The notes under the pieces were generated by a model. It was not told the origin of the DNA and made no database searches. It saw nothing but the letters and a program-made list of their open reading frames with translations. From the NCBI GenBank assembly GCA_030278955.1, contig JAOANR010000011.1:27098403-27162402 (forward strand): DNA of 64,000 bases. Reading direction: 5' to 3'. The stretch is from Hygrophila difformis. Taxonomy: Eukaryota; Streptophyta; Magnoliopsida; Lamiales; Acanthaceae. Below, in pieces: positions 21,009-32,534 of the stretch (position 1 is its first letter; each line of letters begins with the position of its first letter). Position numbers and translations under genes: made by a program.

Positions 21009-21050
21009 ATGGACACCACGCTAATGCTTGCCCCTCCGAGTGTGGTCATT

Positions 21051-21131
21051 TTGGAATGTCATAATCATCACATTCATCCTGATGTAGCGATTGTGCTTCC
21101 AAAGACGGTCGTTACCAATGCCGCCAAGGCC
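21051..21131 (+). ncRNA. Candidate miR482-like hairpin 8
   Basis: TTGGAA (21051) pairs with TTCCAA (near 21097), enclosing CATAATCATCACAT paired with ATGTAGCGATTGTG around TCATCCTG. The site at 21110-21131 has the core CCAATGCCGCCAAGGCC just outside this stem. The segment that would be the 5p strand starts in the Athila target duplication, so the insertion cut this precursor. Confidence 0.42.
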
Positions 21132-21461
21132 AATGTTGTATTCCCCGCAAGGAAGTAGTTTGCACGATATCAGTATGGCCTGTAGTACCACAATGATAGG
21201 TTGTAAGGAAACAGTGTGTAGGCGATATGATGTTAATAATAAGACTCGAATACTTTTAATGAAAAATTACCTTACAAGCATGCCATACTACAGTGGCTGA
21301 TGCTTCAAGTCTTGTGCTTGAAGCATTGTGCTTCATGCATGCCCAATGTTCCACCTCGAGAGGTTTGCAGATGATCTTTAAAAGGGAGGCTTTTTGCCCT
21401 ATCCTGGTGCACCCGCTGCCATTTTGACCGTTGTGATAGGGGAGGTGGTTCGAACTGTCGT

Positions 21462-21483
21462 CGTTACCAATGCCGCCAAGGCC
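21462..21483 (+). ncRNA. miR482-like 22-nt site 9
   Basis: Core CCAATGCCGCCAAGGCC with GGGGAGGTGG 20-30 nt upstream, as at sites 3 and 6. Confidence 0.4.
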
Positions 21484-21585
21484 AATGTTGTCATTACGAA
21501 TGTCATCCATGTCCAAATGTTGAATTTGGGCAATACCTACAGGTAAACATTACAAAATAATATGAATAGTAATAATAAAATTAAT

Positions 21586-21588
21586 ACC

Positions 21589-21641
<53 letters not shown>
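21586..21641 (+). repeat. (AAT)n microsatellite
   Basis: Pure AAT run. It gives a spurious poly-Asn reading frame. Confidence 0.95.
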
Positions 21642-21643
<2 letters not shown>

Positions 21644-22061
21644 CCTACAGCGTCACATTCTTAACAATCTTTGTGAATTGGGCGATGCCAAATGCCGCTG
21701 AGATTGAAAACTTGGCGGTCGGTGTGGTGGAGCAGGTATATGATAATTGCCGAGTCCTCTCATTCCTCGCTAGTATAATTACTGTTGTAACCCTACAGGG
21801 GGAAAAATTAATTTTACAACACCATATTAGTAATTGCAGTTTTATTAAGTATATATTTATAATAATAGAAATATTGTTAATAGTAATAGTAAGTGTATTA
21901 ATTACTGTTGTAAGCCTTGCGTTTCTTCTCCCTCAGTTTTATTAAGTATATATTTATTTTTTTTCGTTCAATTCTTTGTTTACGTTTAGTATTTTAATAT
22001 TACGACTCTGTGTTCCAGGAGTATAACTCCTCCATTTGAATCGTGTCCCTGTCTGCCCCCA

Positions 22062-23838
22062 GTTAGAAGTTGGAAACCTGGGCGGAGTTCTCCTTTGGCT
22101 GACAGTTCCATACTAATGAGGTTATGGAATTGGAAATTATATTCCGATTTATCTGAAATCTTCTTCCCAAGTGAGAGGCGTGCTGGCTGGCGCTATAATT
22201 GCAGGCCGACAGTTTCATAATACCTTTTAAGTAGGGTTCATGCTGATGCAATGGTTAAACTGGTTTACCCCGTGCCTGGGGTATGAGTAATAATGCAGAG
22301 GGCGGACCAAAAGGATTTAGGAACCAACATGGTGGACATTTCTACCACTACAGGGCGGGGCACTGGTGGGTGGATATATTTTGGTCCGTGCAGCGACGGA
22401 GCCTTACACGTTAGTGCATGAGTCGAATACATGATGGGGCAGTGCGACTATGCCAATCAGCATGAATCATCTAAAAGTTCTGCAAGAAAAGATCTCTTAA
22501 ACGAAAGGATGGCTTTTCCAAAAGCGACACTGTGCCAAACCAGATGCAGGTGGATCTTTATGAAGGTAACTACGACGCTGAGTTGATATTGCGATCAATC
22601 CGCTGCAATCCTTTTCCCCTGCCACCTCCCATTGTCTACTGAAAAGCGTCATGTAACAGTAGCACTCTGCAGGTAATTTACTTCTGTCGATGCTGCTGCT
22701 CAATTGCATCCACTCTCTTCATTTGCCATCATTGCACCCACTCACGATCGAATAGGAGACTTCAGTTTACCATAAGTCAAACCTTGAAGGTGGACTTGGT
22801 TCATAACCGAATCATCCCTATCTTCCATGCTTCAGTCCAATAATGATGGCTTAAATTCGTGACACCGGCCCCACCGTGCTGCCCAGAACCCCTGTCTGAG
22901 TCGGATCTACTGCTCTCCGACCCGGCTGGCGGCGATGTCTCGCGACCCCGTCCACGTCGTCCCCCGTCGCCACTCTTCTCCCGCCGAACTCTCTATGGTA
23001 AACTGAAGTCCCATGGGATGAATTTATGCCTCTCCCATGGCACGAACCTTATGCCATCATTACTGGACTGAAGCATGGAAGATAGGGATGATTCGATTAT
23101 GAACCAAGTCCTCCTTCAAGGTTTGACTTACGGTAAACTGAAGTCTTCTATTCGATCGTGAGTGGGTGCAATGATGGCAAATGAAGAGAGTGGATGCAAT
23201 TGAGCAGCAACATCGTCAGCAGGAAGTTACCTGCAGAGGGTTCTGTTACGTGACGCCTTTCAGTGGACAATGGGAGATGGCAGGGGAAAAGGATTGCAAC
23301 GGATTGATCGCAATATCAACTCAGCATCGTAGTTAGCTTCATAAAGATCCACCTGCATCTGGTTTGGCACAGTGTCGCTTTTGGAAAAGTCATCCTTTTG
23401 TTTAAGAGATCTTTTCTTGCAGAACTTTTAGATGATTCATGCTGATTGGTATAGTCGCACTGCCCCATCATGTATTCGACTCATGCACTAACGTGTAAGG
23501 CTCCGTCGCTGCACCATACAAAATATATCTACCCACCCGTGCCCCGCCCTGTAGTGGTAGAAATGTCCACCAAGTTCGTTCCTAATTCCTTTTGGTCCGC
23601 CATCTGCATTATTACCCATACACCAGGCGCGGGGTAAACTCGTTTAACCATTGCATCATCATGAACCCTACTTAAAAGGTATTGTCAAACTGTCGGCCTG
23701 CAATTATAGCGCTAGCCAGCACGCCTCTCACTTGGGAATAAGAGTTTAGATAAATCAGAATATAATTTCTAATTCCATAACCTCATTAGTATGGAACTGT
23801 CAGCCAAGGAGAATGTATTTTTATTTCCAACTTCCATG
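22062..23838. repeat. Giant inverted repeat, ~800-bp arms
   Basis: The left arm (about 22062-22863) is the reverse complement of the right arm (about 23039-23838) with scattered mismatches and small indels. Shared landmarks: TGACAGTTCC (22100) with GGAACTGTCA (23795), and the CAGATGCAGGTGGATC block (22540) with its complement near 23352. The ~175-bp GC-rich loop contains its own hairpin, CCATGGGA/TCCCATGG (23011-23042). No TIR/TSD signature was resolved. Confidence 0.85.
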
Positions 23839-24151
23839 TTTTGCCCCGTCCCAGCCATTTGCAAATCTTTGGTGGCTTCTATGGTGTAAACATGTCAGGC
23901 ACGCATATTGATCAGTATTCCGGGTGCTCTCGACAGAATATTCTGGCCGGGCGTGTTTTAGTTTCTACATGTGCGCCCCTAATGCCTTTCCTGCGAACAT
24001 GGGGAACATTTCTGAAGGAAGATGCCTTCACGCAAACCGCTAACCGAGGAAGATGAGGATGCGGTGTGGGACGACGTCCTTCGGCGTTCCGACTAAGGGG
24101 CATGGAGAATCGGGACGTCCACTGATGTACAACTACTCCTTGACGATCCAA

Positions 24152-24885
24152 AATTTCTTCAGCATTTGTTATGTCGAAAATGCTCAAACTCTGCCAACTT
24201 CAGGTATGCATGCGACCATGCTGTTCGGCGAGGTTTTGAGTAACTGTTGCGCCTGCACGCTACTTGGTATGTTTTCTCGCGTCGACGTCCGTATGGAGGA
24301 ATATTGCAGCCGGTCGTCCTTAGCCCAATTTTCCATTAATCTGCATGGCCCGGACGTTCTAGATTGCCCCATATGTTTTGATGAAATCTAGACAAACCAG
24401 CAACGTAGATAGCACCATTAAGTTCGGTTGCATATGGTGCAGTCGGCTTGGGGAGGTTGAACATAGGGAGAAAAAATACCAAGGGCTCGACATGATCTCA
24501 AGCATGGTGTCCAACTATGCAACGACTGCTACAAGCTTGAGAACATGTCGACACACTGTATTTTTCTCCCTATGTTCGACCTCTCTCAGCCGACTGCACC
24601 ATATGCAACCGAACTTAATGGTGCTATCTACGTTGATGGCTTGTCTAGATTTCATCAAAACATATGGGGCAATCTAGAACTTCCGGGCCACGCAGATTAT
24701 TGGAAAAGTGGAGTAAGGACGACCGGCTGCAATATTCCTCCATACGGACGTCGACGCGAGAAAACATACCAAGTAGCGTGCGGGCGCTGCAGTTACTCAA
24801 AACCTCGCCGAACAGCATGGTCGCATGCATACCTGAAGATGGGAAAGAGTTTGAGCATTCGCGTCATAAGAATGCTGAAGATGTT
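24152..24885. repeat. Nested inverted repeat, ~330-bp arms
   Basis: Left arm 24152-24480 and right arm 24557-24885 are inverted copies (for example CATATGGTGCAGTCGG with CCGACTGCACCATATG). The 76-bp loop folds too: CGACATGATCTCAAGC with GCTTGAGAACATGTCG. The whole 730 bp could form a single long hairpin. Part of the arm also occurs near 745-790. Confidence 0.85.
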
Positions 24886-25493
24886 TCGAACGGCCTAGGA
24901 CTAATAGTCCATTAGTGGAGTACATCCTTATTCTTGTCCCATCGTCCGAACACCAAAGCATTTCACCCCGCACCGCAACCTCATCTGACTCGCTGGCCGA
25001 TCGTTGCAACGCGCCAATGCGGTGGGCCTCAAATGACCGAAAATATTTCCGTACAGTTGGTCTCGTGCTCGCGGCAAGTGTTACCTTCTCGAACATGCCT
25101 GAGCATGATGATGCATGCGGAGTTCTATGCCAAACCAATAAAACTTTCTAAAATGATGATGCATCTACTCAAAGCAGGAAGATTGCAGTTTTATTAAGTA
25201 TATATTTATAATAATAGAAATATTGTTAATAGTAATAGTAAGTGTCGTAATTACTCTTTTAAGCCTTGTATTTCTTCTCCCTCTGTTCAACCTCTCTCAG
25301 CCTCTCTTTTTGAGTGGTAACATCTCCCGCCAATGCTTGCCCCTCCGAGCTGATCGACTCCTTTTTTAGGGGTAATATTTCATAATATTCCCTCCTTCAG
25401 TACCCGAGTTGCCCGAATGTTCTCTGTCATGCGGGCTATGTGATGAACCTGCCCGCTTGTTTACCCATCCTCTGCGATAATTTTCTGGACGGT

Positions 25494-25567
25494 CATTACC
25501 AATGCCGCCCAGACCAAGTGTTGCGCTCGTGGTTCGAAATGTGTTGATTACCAATGCCGCCCAGGCC
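25494..25567 (+). ncRNA. Two miR482-like sites in tandem (10 and 11)
   Basis: Cores CCAATGCCGCCCAGACC (25494-25515) and CCAATGCCGCCCAGGCC (25546-25567) start 52 nt apart. The flanks differ, so this is probably two module copies joined. No clear 5p strand was seen. Confidence 0.4.
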
Positions 25568-25790
25568 AATGTTGCATTCCCCCGCAATGAAGCAGTGTGC
25601 ACTGTACAGTATAGCCTGTAGTATGACAATGACAATCAATAAGCAAACAGTGTGTAGTCTATATGATGTTAATATTACGACTGGAATACCGCTAATGAAA
25701 AATTACCGACAGTGATGCTTCAAGCCCTGTGCTTGAAGCATTGTGCTTCATGCATGCCCAATGTTTCACATGTCCGCCTTCAGCCATTCT

Positions 25791-25912
25791 GGGACAGGCC
25801 ACACTCATGCTTTCTGGCGGGGGAGATTGGTGGTATGCCCCCATCAAAGTATTCATCATGATGTAGTGAGGGTGCTTCCGAATGTTGTCATTACCAATGC
25901 CGCGCATGTCCA
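25791..25912 (+). ncRNA. Candidate miR482/2118-like hairpin 12
   Basis: 5p segment GGACAGGCCACACTCATGC (25792-25810) pairs with the 3p site 25889-25910 (core CCAATGCCGCGCATGTCC) through GGACA/TGTCC, GC/GC and CAT/ATG. Spacing is about 80 nt, typical of a plant pre-miRNA. It is the best 5p/3p pair seen in this cluster, though still mismatched. Confidence 0.48.
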
Positions 25913-25975
25913 ATTGTTGTATCTCGACAATACCTACAGGTAAACATTACAAAATAATATTAATAACGGCGATGA

Positions 25976-26690
25976 CATAGAAAAATTATTGCTAGAAATA
26001 ATATTAACTCCACCATTATTAATAAATTATTATTATTACAATTATAGTAATATTATCAATAATTTTTTATGTTGCAAAACTAAAAAAAAATTACCTAACA
26101 TTTTTAGAAATAGTAAAATTAATGCTAAAAATACGAATAGTAATAATAAAATTAACAACAACAATAATAATAATAATTATTATTATTAATAATTATTAAC
26201 AAATAAATTTAGGGGAAATTATTAAATTTTCAAATTTTAAATAATAATATTTTTTATCTCATCTTAAAACATAGATATAGTTCTTTTTGTAAATAAGATA
26301 CAAATATAATTAATTTAATGGTAAAAAGATAAAAAAATGAAACAATGTTAAATTTATATAAATATACTAAAAATAGATTTTTTTTACCTAATTGGTACTA
26401 AAAAGTACGATTTTTTAACTTAGTACTACTTAACAAACTAAAACCTTCAAATTAGTACCAATAAATAATTTGCCCATAAATTTATTCGACGTAATAATTA
26501 TTAACACATAAATTATTAACAAATAAATTTAATACATTAATAATTATGAACAAATAAATTATTTACTAATAATTATTAACAAATAAATTTTACTTATAAA
26601 TTTAATTCATAGTTACTTACAAATAATTATATTAACAAAATTAACAAATTATATTGAGAAATTTAAATGAAATTTAAATAAAAAACAAAG
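25976..26690. other. AT-rich DNA, no gene seen
   Basis: Includes AAT/ATT runs near 26160-26195 and repeated AATTATTAACAAATAAATTT at 26190-26600. A small inverted pair, ATTGGTACTAA/TTAGTACCAAT, lies at 26391 and 26451. Confidence 0.6.
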
Positions 26691-26880
26691 GACGTGGGCG
26701 GGAACACTAGCACAGATTTCGAGGGCGGGATCGACGTCGCCCCCGTGGGATCGTAGTCGATCCAGGGGTTCGAACTCGAACCGGGCGGATCGACGTCGAT
26801 CCGCCTTATGGTGACCCAGGGATCGACTAGTTTATTTCGAATCCCTAGGTCGAACCCCCCCCCCCTCGACTCACGCTTTC
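26691..26880. repeat. GTCGAC/GATCGAC palindrome cluster (left)
   Basis: Several GGATCGAC and TCGATCC motifs, including the perfect 22-bp palindrome at 26784-26805 (GGCGGATCGAC and its complement). Similar motifs cluster at 29819-30150. This resembles the subterminal repeats of plant CACTA or other DNA transposons; ends were not resolved. Confidence 0.5.
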
Positions 26881-26955
26881 TCTCACTCTCTCCTGCGATT
26901 CGAAGGGCGATTTTAACGGCGACTTGTGCGGCGGCAGCGGCGGGAACTGTGGAGG

Positions 26956-27156
26956 ATGGACGGCGACATTCCAGCGAGTGATTTTGCGCAGTGGTTTGCG
27001 ATGGTGGACGAGAGTGCTCCGGTGGATGCTGGCGGCGGCGAAGAAGGCAGAAGTGGCGTCAATGTCGACGCCGCCTGAGATATACCGGCCGCCGGGCCGG
27101 AGGCACAGCAGCAACCGGCGGCGCTAGTGGGTCCGGACGGCCACGACCCCGTCAAG
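26956..27156 (+). pseudogene. Exon-like ORF with in-frame stop, unknown family
   Basis: ATG at 26956 opens 40 codons starting MDGDIPASDFAQWFAMVDES, stopped by TGA at 27076-27078. The frame then continues (DIPAAGPEAQQQPAALVGPD) to a plausible splice donor AAG|GTTAGG at 27156/27157. Sequence is GC-rich in an AT-rich setting and is followed by intron-like TTTAATTG-rich DNA. I do not recognise the protein. It may be the first exon of a transposon gene, since palindrome clusters flank the region, or of a dead host gene. Confidence 0.45.
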
Positions 27157-27253
27157 GTTAGGCTTTATTGTTTTCGGCTTTAATTGTTTTAGGCTTTAAT
27201 TGTTGAATTTCAATATTTAATTGTTTAATTTTGAATCCTACGGTGTACACATT

Positions 27254-27565
27254 ATTGTTTTTTGTTAAATATTGGTTGTTGAATTTTTAATTGTTGTTTA
27301 AACTAGTAGATTCCTCTTAGTTTACTTGTTTATTTAAAATCGTAGATTAGTCTAATTGTTCAATCTCAATAGTTATAAGTTTAATTATGACCCGTACTGT
27401 GTATACGTTATTGTTTTTTGTTAAATATTGATTGTTGAATTTTTAATGGTTGTTTAAACTAGTATATTATTCTTAGTTTACTCGTTCATTTAAAATCGTT
27501 GATTAGTCTTATTTGAAAAGTTGCTTGGGGATCTTGATCTGTTTGTTATGGATAGCTTTATAACC
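27254..27565. repeat. Tandem duplication, 156-bp period
   Basis: ATTGTTTTTTGTTAAATATTG and the following TTGTTTAAACTAGTA, CTTAGTTTAC and TTTAAAATCG blocks start at 27254 and again at 27410. No coding potential. Confidence 0.75.
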
Positions 27566-28060
27566 TTTAACCCTAACAACTTTAAACCCTAAACACTAAA
27601 CCATAAACCCTTTGGCCATAAACATTTACCCCGCAGCCAACTTAATGACTGTGCTACCATTATAAAATATACTATTAGTACATTTAGTAATATTATTAAC
27701 TTTATTATAAATATTGAAATATTTCGGTCGAGAACCTTTAAACCCTAAAAACTTAAATCCTACCCTAAATAATTATTATAATATTATTAATTATTTTATT
27801 ACCAAATTTAAGGTTATTGTTAATTTGAGAATAATAAATATTATAACATAATATAATAGAAGATAATTAAATTTTTTAAACTTTGTAAATTTGAACACTA
27901 AACCCTTCAAACCCTAAACCCTAAAGCCTTCAAACCCTTTCATTCCCTAGACCCTTAATTTATAAATTTGAAAATAATAAACCTTATGCAATTCAGAAAC
28001 GGCCACAATATTAAATTTTATAAAATTTATAAGTTTGAACCCCAAACCCTTCAAAACCCT
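27566..28060 (+). repeat. Degenerate telomere-like CCCTAAA motifs
   Basis: Scattered AAACCCTAAA motifs (27567-27612, 27745-27780, 27893-27955, 28030-28060), with a perfect CCCTAAACCCTAAA at 27912-27925. Typical of low-grade interstitial telomere-like sequence in plants. Confidence 0.6.
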
Positions 28061-28329
28061 TCAAGTAATCTCAAACTTATACAAAATACTGAAAGTTACT
28101 ATGGATATCAAGTAATCTCATGTAATGCAGCTTAACATTTCTAAATTATTTATATACACATGGATTTAAGAAGCATTGCAAAATAAAACTTACGGTTTCG
28201 GCCTTGCTCTTCCTCGTCGTGTGCATACCACTCGCCTTGGTACCATGTGCCGGTCAGTGACTCCCAGAAAGACATTGCTCCGTTTAGTCAATCACCCACA
28301 CCTAAGTCCACATGAACTTTATTTTTAAT

Positions 28330-29100
28330 AATCTGTATAATAATGCTACCACTTATTATATTTCTTAGTAATAGTACTACTAATAATAAATAATATTCTT
28401 GCCAATAATACTAATAATAGTAATATAATTAGTTATAATAATAATAATAATTAATAATTAATAATAATAATAATAATTAATAATATTAGTAATAATAATA
28501 ATAATAATAAATAATAATAGTAATAAATAATAATTATAATAGTAATAATAAAAACAGTAATAAAAATAATAATACTTATTAGTAGTAACAATAATAAGTA
28601 CTAAATAATAATTATAATAATAATAATAATAAAAACAGTAATAAAAATAATAATACTTATTAGTGGTAACAATAATAATAATAGTAATAAATAATAATAA
28701 TTATAATAATAATAAAAACAGTAATAAAAATAATAATACTTATTAATAATAATAATAATAATAATAAATAATAATAACAATAGTAATAAAATCATACTAA
28801 ATTAATAATAATAATATTAATAATATTATCATAATAATAATAATAATATATAATAATAGTAATAAATAATAATAACAATAATAATAAAAACCGTCATAAA
28901 AATAATACTACTTATTAATAAATAATAAATAATACTTATTAATAATAATAAATAATAATAGTAATAAATAATAATAATTATAATAATAATAAAAATAGTA
29001 ATAAAAATAATAATACTTATTAGTAGTAATAATAATAATAAATAATAATAATAATAGTAATAAAATCATATTAAATTAATGATAATAATAGAAATAATAT

Positions 29101-29157
<57 letters not shown>

Positions 29158-29189
29158 TATTAATAGTAATAACAGTAATACTAGTAATA

Positions 29190-29232
<43 letters not shown>

Positions 29233-29234
29233 TT

Positions 29235-29275
<41 letters not shown>
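28330..29275. repeat. Long imperfect (TAA)n tract
   Basis: About 950 bp of TAA/AATA repeats. Higher-order units recur (TAATAAAAACAGTAATAAAAA...CTTATTAGTAG about every 110 bp at 28550-28750 and again near 28985). Tyr/Ile/Leu-rich ORFs here are artefacts. Confidence 0.92.
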
Positions 29276-29794
29276 CCACGAAAACAATAAAACAAAAAAA
29301 ATTAAACATTAATAGTCCTACTGTAATGATAATTAACAACATAAAACATATTTAACTAAATTAATATTTAACTAATTCATACAAATTAAGACTATTTACC
29401 CAACTAACAATTACACATCTATATTTCGTATTAACAAAAACACATATCTAAAATTTAGGCAAAACATAACAAACAACACGCACTGCACCAAACAAACCCA
29501 CATTATTTCTAATTTAAACTAATAATACAACATATTTAACTACTAATTACAGGTAATAAATAACTAACTTATCGGACTTACTAAACAAAGCATACTAAAA
29601 ATGGAAGCTAACAGCAAATTTGAGGCTGTAAACAGCAACAATGCTCTTGGATCTTTTGGCTCGAGGCTTTTCCCAAAATGCAGCAACAATACTCCCTTCA
29701 GCTTAAACTTTCACCTTTCAAGTGAATGTAGGAAAGAATAAGGCCACTGCATGAATGAAACTTAGATCCGAAATTTATTGACTTCAACATAATA
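29276..29794. other. AT-rich spacer, no gene seen
   Basis: No ORF, repeat or RNA feature was recognised. Confidence 0.5.
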
Positions 29795-29818
29795 GGTGGG
29801 TGGTCAGCAATTATTCCA

Positions 29819-30150
29819 GGGTCGACAATGGGGTCGACGTCGAACCCACGGGGTCGGGAGCACCACTATGCTGACCACCGGTCCCCACAAATCGCAGAGA
29901 ATCTATGTGGTTCGACTTCGACCCCAATGGTTCGACATCGACCCGGGCGGTTCGAGGCTCTTGGCGGGATCGACCTCACGTGCCGGGTTCGTCAATGTTA
30001 CGACCCCGTGCTCCAGGATCGACCACACTACACAAAGGATCGACCCCGACCCCGCTAATCTCATGACCCCGGGCTTATTAAACACCCTTACTAATTAAGC
30101 CCGGGTTCGACTTCTTGTTGCAGGGTCGACGTCGACCCCATTGTCGACCC
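29819..30150. repeat. GTCGAC palindrome cluster and foldback (right)
   Basis: 29819-29847 and 30123-30150 are inverted copies with one or two mismatches (each combines GGGTCGAC, AATGGGGTCGACGTCG and its complement). Between them are several ATCGACC/GGTTCGA motifs. Together with 26691-26880 these may be the subterminal regions of one ~3.4-kb DNA transposon. Confidence 0.55.
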
Positions 30151-30572
30151 GGGGTCGTTTTCGTCTTTTCGGGCATAAAAGTGAAGGGTTTATTGCGGCG
30201 GTCAAAAAAGTATATGCTCAGACTCTGACTGGGCACTGTGGTTTGGCACCCATTCATGAATGATGACGTCACCTCTCCTGCGTGTAATGACTTTTCTCAA
30301 CTGATCACATCATCCTAAGATGTGAACTTTTAAATAAAGAGTCAAATAAATGTTGCAACAGGTCTGCCGTCTACGTATAATAATTGGAGGAGTGATAAAT
30401 TATAGTCTACTGCACACAAGTGATGGATCCAGAAAATTTTCTTAGTGGTGACCAAAAAAATAATGCAAGTCATATTGAAATTATGGATAGTTATTATGAC
30501 ACAAAAAATATTGAGAAAGCTTAGTTGGAATGAATGTTTGTGGTGTCATCGTAAAAATTAAGTGGTGTCACT
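30151..30572. other. Spacer before LTR element, no gene seen
   Basis: Unique-looking DNA. A GTGGTGTCAC-like segment at 30549-30572 resumes after the LTR element at 35084-35165 (GTGGTGTCCC). Confidence 0.4.
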
Positions 30573-30577
30573 AAGTC

Positions 30578-32534
30578 TGCAACACCCCGGTTTTCAAACC
30601 AAACACAAGCCCGGGATGCTACCGCCACATCTTCCAACTAAGCTCGCCCTTGGCTAACTTAATTGGAAAATGTTAAGGCTCAAGTCGTACCAAACTTTAA
30701 AATTTAATTTAAAATACTTTATAAAGGAAATTTAATAAATTAACTATCCAACATTTAAAAACTTAGATTCAAGTGCGGAAGCATAGATAGTAAAATGGCC
30801 TACAAGACCAACAAGATAGTCTAATATTATAAAATATGAAAGTAAATGCAGATGTTGCTTCAAAATCTTTCCCAATCCCCAATGACGTGCTTGAATGCTT
30901 TTATGACTATTCCTGTACCTCTGTACAAAAAAAAGAGTAAGCAACACGTCAGTATAAGAATACTGAGTAAGACAACCCATCCCATATCAAGTTATGGGGT
31001 TTTAAAAAGGGATTGACGCATATAATAATTTTAATAATTTTTTTTTTCACCAATAATGCTTGATAAAAATTCTAATAGCAATTTTGATAAAAACTCAAGT
31101 TCTAGCTTTAAAACCAAGATTTACCAAGTTATCACCATTGTGCCTAGAACACGAGGACACCAAGAATAACAAGACTAGCGGTTGCAATTCGCAACAAAAA
31201 TAAAAAGCATGCAGCGGACTCTATATCGACACGCACCCGGGGCCCATAAGTAAAGCGCGCAGGCAATACTTAGGGATATAGACTCATACATACAACTAGC
31301 GGGCTGTTTTGGCATACGAGAGGGGGCGGCCCAGCGGGCTCCACCGAGTGCACATACCCTCAAGAAACAAGCGTGGGCATACCACCCGAATCCAATGCAC
31401 AGTGGGTTTCAAAATTTCATTTGACAAGTATCGTACTTTCAAGAATTGATTTTTATCACTATAACTACATAAAAATTTAATCTTTAACAAGGGGATGCAT
31501 AAAACATTTGTTCTTTTATCACAAAGATGCAATATCAAGTGTAACACAAGAGTATGGTGGTTAAAAGTTTATAACATCAACTAGCAATTTAAAATTTCAC
31601 ACAACAGCAGCGCCGCCTCAGAGATATGCAAACTGAGAACGATTGGCTTGGCCAAAAATTACGAAATTTTTACAGTGAGTAGGGAAGACATAAATGAACA
31701 TTTTTCGTGAAGAAACTTAAGGCCAATTCGTTCTAGATGTATGAGAAAAAGATGGATTTTTACAGACCACAAAATCTGTCGCGGATTTCAACAACACAGT
31801 CACGTTTTTAAATTTTCTGGTATTAATCCGTAAGTCCAAAAATTCTGAAATTTAACATATAGATTACTAACACATAGATAAACATTTTTCATGAAGAACA
31901 CTTGGCCTAAATCACACCGGATCTATGAGAAAAATAAGGATTTTTGCAAGGGACCAAAACTGTCAGAAATGACGAATAAAACGTTTTGACGTCTACGACT
32001 TACTCAACAACAAGATTTCGACCCAAAGCACGATATAAGGTGTGTTGGCTTACCTTAAAACATATTTCAAGTGAAAGATAGAAACTTGATGGCTTTAGAA
32101 TGGTAGAAAGGCCTCCAGAAATCATCCAATGTTCTACAAAATTTTCAAGGCTCTTAATTTTGCTGTAAATCGGTAATAGGGTGTTCGAAGGTGATTGATG
32201 GTGGTATTTATAGGGATATGGACGAAAATTGGCTGAAAAATCTTCCAAGATCACTTCCAAATATTTTTGTAACTTCCTTGGATCGAATTCGAGTGAATTT
32301 GGAGTGATTTGAGGAAGATTCCAATATATACCGATTTCTAGGATTTGTTCTTTATTTGGTTAGATTTGTGCCAAATAAATCTTCTATTTTTTTAAATATA
32401 TATCTAATACGTAATTATGTTGAGATTTTATCTATGGAAATCTTATACTTCATATTTAAGGAGATTCATTTCTTATTTATAAAAACTCGTTTAAAATAAA
32501 GGTAGACTTGTTGAATAAATTTTTGGTTGTTACA
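30578..32534 (-). repeat. LTR of LARD-like element (3' in sense)
   Basis: 1,957 bp. Contains short ORFs duplicated in the partner LTR with no recognisable product. Confidence 0.93.

Larger units (their letters stand above)
21009..25975 (+). repeat. Right half of mosaic repeat locus
   Basis: Continues the modules of 1-3514 directly after the ATGG duplication. Holds five miR482-like sites, an (AAT)n run at 21586-21641 and two giant foldbacks. Modules around 21330, 25260 and 25750 (gcttcatgcatgcccaatg; ttctccctctgttcaacctc) recur in the left half. Reading frames are short and differ between copies. Confidence 0.7.

Noticed and set aside
22859..23071. Pro/Arg-rich ORF in the loop of the giant inverted repeat
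   Set aside because: GC-rich loop with no homology I recognise, no conserved start and no support outside the loop.
28601..29295. ORFs rich in Tyr, Ile and Leu
   Set aside because: Pure (TAA)n microsatellite translated on the minus strand.
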